Shown here piece after piece: positions 62,918 through 64,000 of a stretch of 64,000 nucleotides of DNA. The stretch is from Pandoraea aquatica. GTDB taxonomy: Bacteria > Pseudomonadota > Gammaproteobacteria > Burkholderiales > Burkholderiaceae. The stretch's first letter is position 1. Every line of letters starts with the position of its first letter. The notes below the pieces were generated by a model that searched no databases, was not told the origin of the DNA, and was given only the letters and a program-made list of their open reading frames with translations. The translations under genes were made by a program, and so were the position numbers. The DNA is taken from assembly GCF_902459565.1 (NCBI RefSeq), contig NZ_CABPSN010000002.1, positions 558,001 through 622,000 of the forward strand, in the 5' to 3' direction.

Positions 62918-64000
62918 ATGCTTTACCTTCTGGAACTGGGCTTCATCGGCCTGTGTATCGCGGTGCTGCCGCTCGGCTGGGTGCTGCTGCGACGCGACGC
63001 GAACAAGTACCGCAAACTGGCCTGGGTGACGACCTTTCTCACGCTCGACCTGATCATGTTCGGCGGCTTCACGCGTCTGACGGATTCGGGTCTCGGATGC
63101 CCCGACTGGCCGGGGTGCTACGGCACGTCGTCGCCGTTCGCCGCGCATGCCGATATCCACGCCGCGCAGTTGATGCTGCCCAGCGGTCCGGTGACCTTCG
63201 TCAAAGCGTGGATCGAGATGATCCACCGGTACTTCGCGATGGCCGTCGGCGTGCTCATCATCACTTTGATGGTGATGGCGTGGGTGAAGCGTCGCGAGCT
63301 GAAGCAATCGCCGTGGCTGGCCACGTGGCTGCTGGTGCTCGTGTGTGTGCAGGGGGCATTCGGTGCGTGGACCGTCACGATGAAGCTGCAACCGGTGATC
63401 GTCTCCATCCATTTGATGTTGGCGCTCACTTTGCTCGGATCGCTGGCATGGCTGGCATGCCGGCAGATGCCACTGACGAGCGTTGCGGCCGATGCCGGCG
63501 CCTTGCGCTGGCGCTGGGCGGCGCTGATCGGACTGGCGTTGCTCGTCTTCCAGATTGCCCTTGGCGGATGGGTAAGCACCAACTACGCTGTATTGGCATG
63601 CACTGACTTCCCGACGTGTCAGGGTCAGTGGATTCCGTCGATGGACTTCCACAACGGGTTCAGGCTATGGCGAGAACTGGGCAAGACGGCGGGGGGCGAG
63701 GTGATTCCGATGGATGCGCTCGTGGCGATTCACTGGGTGCACCGGACGTTTGCCGTGGTCGTGGTGCTGTATCTGGCGTGGCTGGCGAGCCGCCTGCGAC
63801 GTCATGCCGCGCTCAGAAAGCTCTCGATTCTGGTATTTCTACTGGTGCTCGTGCAATTCGCGACCGGATTGTCGAACATCGTTTTCCAATGGCCGCTGCT
63901 CAATGCCATCGCCCACAACGGCGGCGCGGCGGTCCTGCTGCTTTTGCTTGTCATGTTAAACTACCGCATTCGCGCCGCCCGCCTAGTCGCAGCGGCGCCC
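62918..64000 (+). CDS. ctaA: Heme A synthase CtaA (COX15), 3' end outside window
   Basis: The frame from ATG 62918 is open to the window edge (361 codons, no stop). The protein is a polytopic membrane enzyme that oxidises heme O to heme A. Diagnostic parts are FGGFTRLTDSGLGCPDWPGCYG, EMIHRYFAMAVG, VTMKLQPVIVSIHLMLALTLLG, GGWVSTNYAVLACTDFP, AIHWVHRTFA and the final ATGLSNIVF, NAIAHN. It continues the oxidase assembly operon; ctaB, which makes heme O, would be expected just outside the window. Confidence 0.95.
   Translation, partial: MLYLLELGFIGLCIAVLPLGWVLLRRDANKYRKLAWVTTFLTLDLIMFGGFTRLTDSGLGCPDWPGCYGTSSPFAAHADIHAAQLMLPSGPVTFVKAWIEMIHRYFAMAVGVLIITLMVMAWVKRRELKQSPWLATWLLVLVCVQGAFGAWTVTMKLQPVIVSIHLMLALTLLGSLAWLACRQMPLTSVAADAGALRWRWAALIGLALLVFQIALGGWVSTNYAVLACTDFPTCQGQWIPSMDFHNGFRLWRELGKTAGGEVIPMDALVAIHWVHRTFAVVVVLYLAWLASRLRRHAALRKLSILVFLLVLVQFATGLSNIVFQWPLLNAIAHNGGAAVLLLLLVMLNYRIRAARLVAAAP

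Overview
The window is a GC-rich, gene-dense stretch of a betaproteobacterial chromosome. It looks like Burkholderiales/Burkholderiaceae, plausibly Pandoraea. The reasons are the gene orders dacC-dat-ybeD...lipB-lipA, gshA...gshB followed by an EIIA(Man)-HPr-EI operon, rhodanese-grxC-secB-gpsA, and a coxB-ctaD-ctaG-coxC-surf1-sco-ctaA respiratory operon. The genus is an inference from gene content only.

Layout. 0-11 kb: VanZ-like membrane protein (cut by the window edge), a 14-TM MFS exporter, a thioredoxin-like ferredoxin, an alpha/beta hydrolase, then the dacC-dat-ybeD and lipB-lipA blocks separated by a LysR/DUF2917/EamA group. 11-21 kb: N-formylglutamate amidohydrolase and IclR regulator, an SsuABC-type ABC transporter run together with dctA, and the DctB/DctD two-component system. 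A sigma-54 promoter stands before the ABC genes, flanked by repeated GGAAAnCCGGAAAC-type motifs. 21-28.5 kb: thioredoxin-like proteins, a lipoprotein, comM, ubiK, and a TorF porin-glnK-amtB operon with a textbook sigma-54 promoter and an NtrC-type site. 29-36 kb: glutathione synthesis (gshA, gshB) with an orphan LuxR-HTH gene between them, and the PTS phosphorelay genes. 36-45 kb: moeB, ctpA, gpmA, rhodanese, grxC, secB, gpsA, a macrodomain protein, trmL, comF and a BioC-like methyltransferase. 45.4-55.0 kb: accessory biosynthetic island. 55.5-64 kb: cytochrome c oxidase (caa3-like subunit II) and its assembly genes, running off the right edge inside ctaA.

The most interesting part is the island at 45475-54142 plus a convergent AHL-type LuxR gene. 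Eight tightly packed genes encode an SbnA/SbnB pair (L-2,3-diaminopropionate supply), an adenylosuccinate synthetase paralogue, an AurF-like diiron N-oxygenase, an N-acetylornithine-carbamoyltransferase-like enzyme, a threonine-synthase-like PLP enzyme, a D-amino-acid oxidase and a flavin-reductase-like protein. No NRPS, PKS or siderophore synthetase is present. I propose that it makes a small N-oxidised, possibly N-carbamoylated diaminopropionate antimetabolite. This would be related in logic to L-alanosine or hadacidin, both of which hit adenylosuccinate synthetase, so the PurA paralogue may be the self-resistance enzyme or a diverted ligase. The enzyme families are read from the sequence; the product is inference.

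Start codons were chosen by Shine-Dalgarno sequence, family length and overlap with neighbours. Comparisons with named family members are from memory, not from searches.
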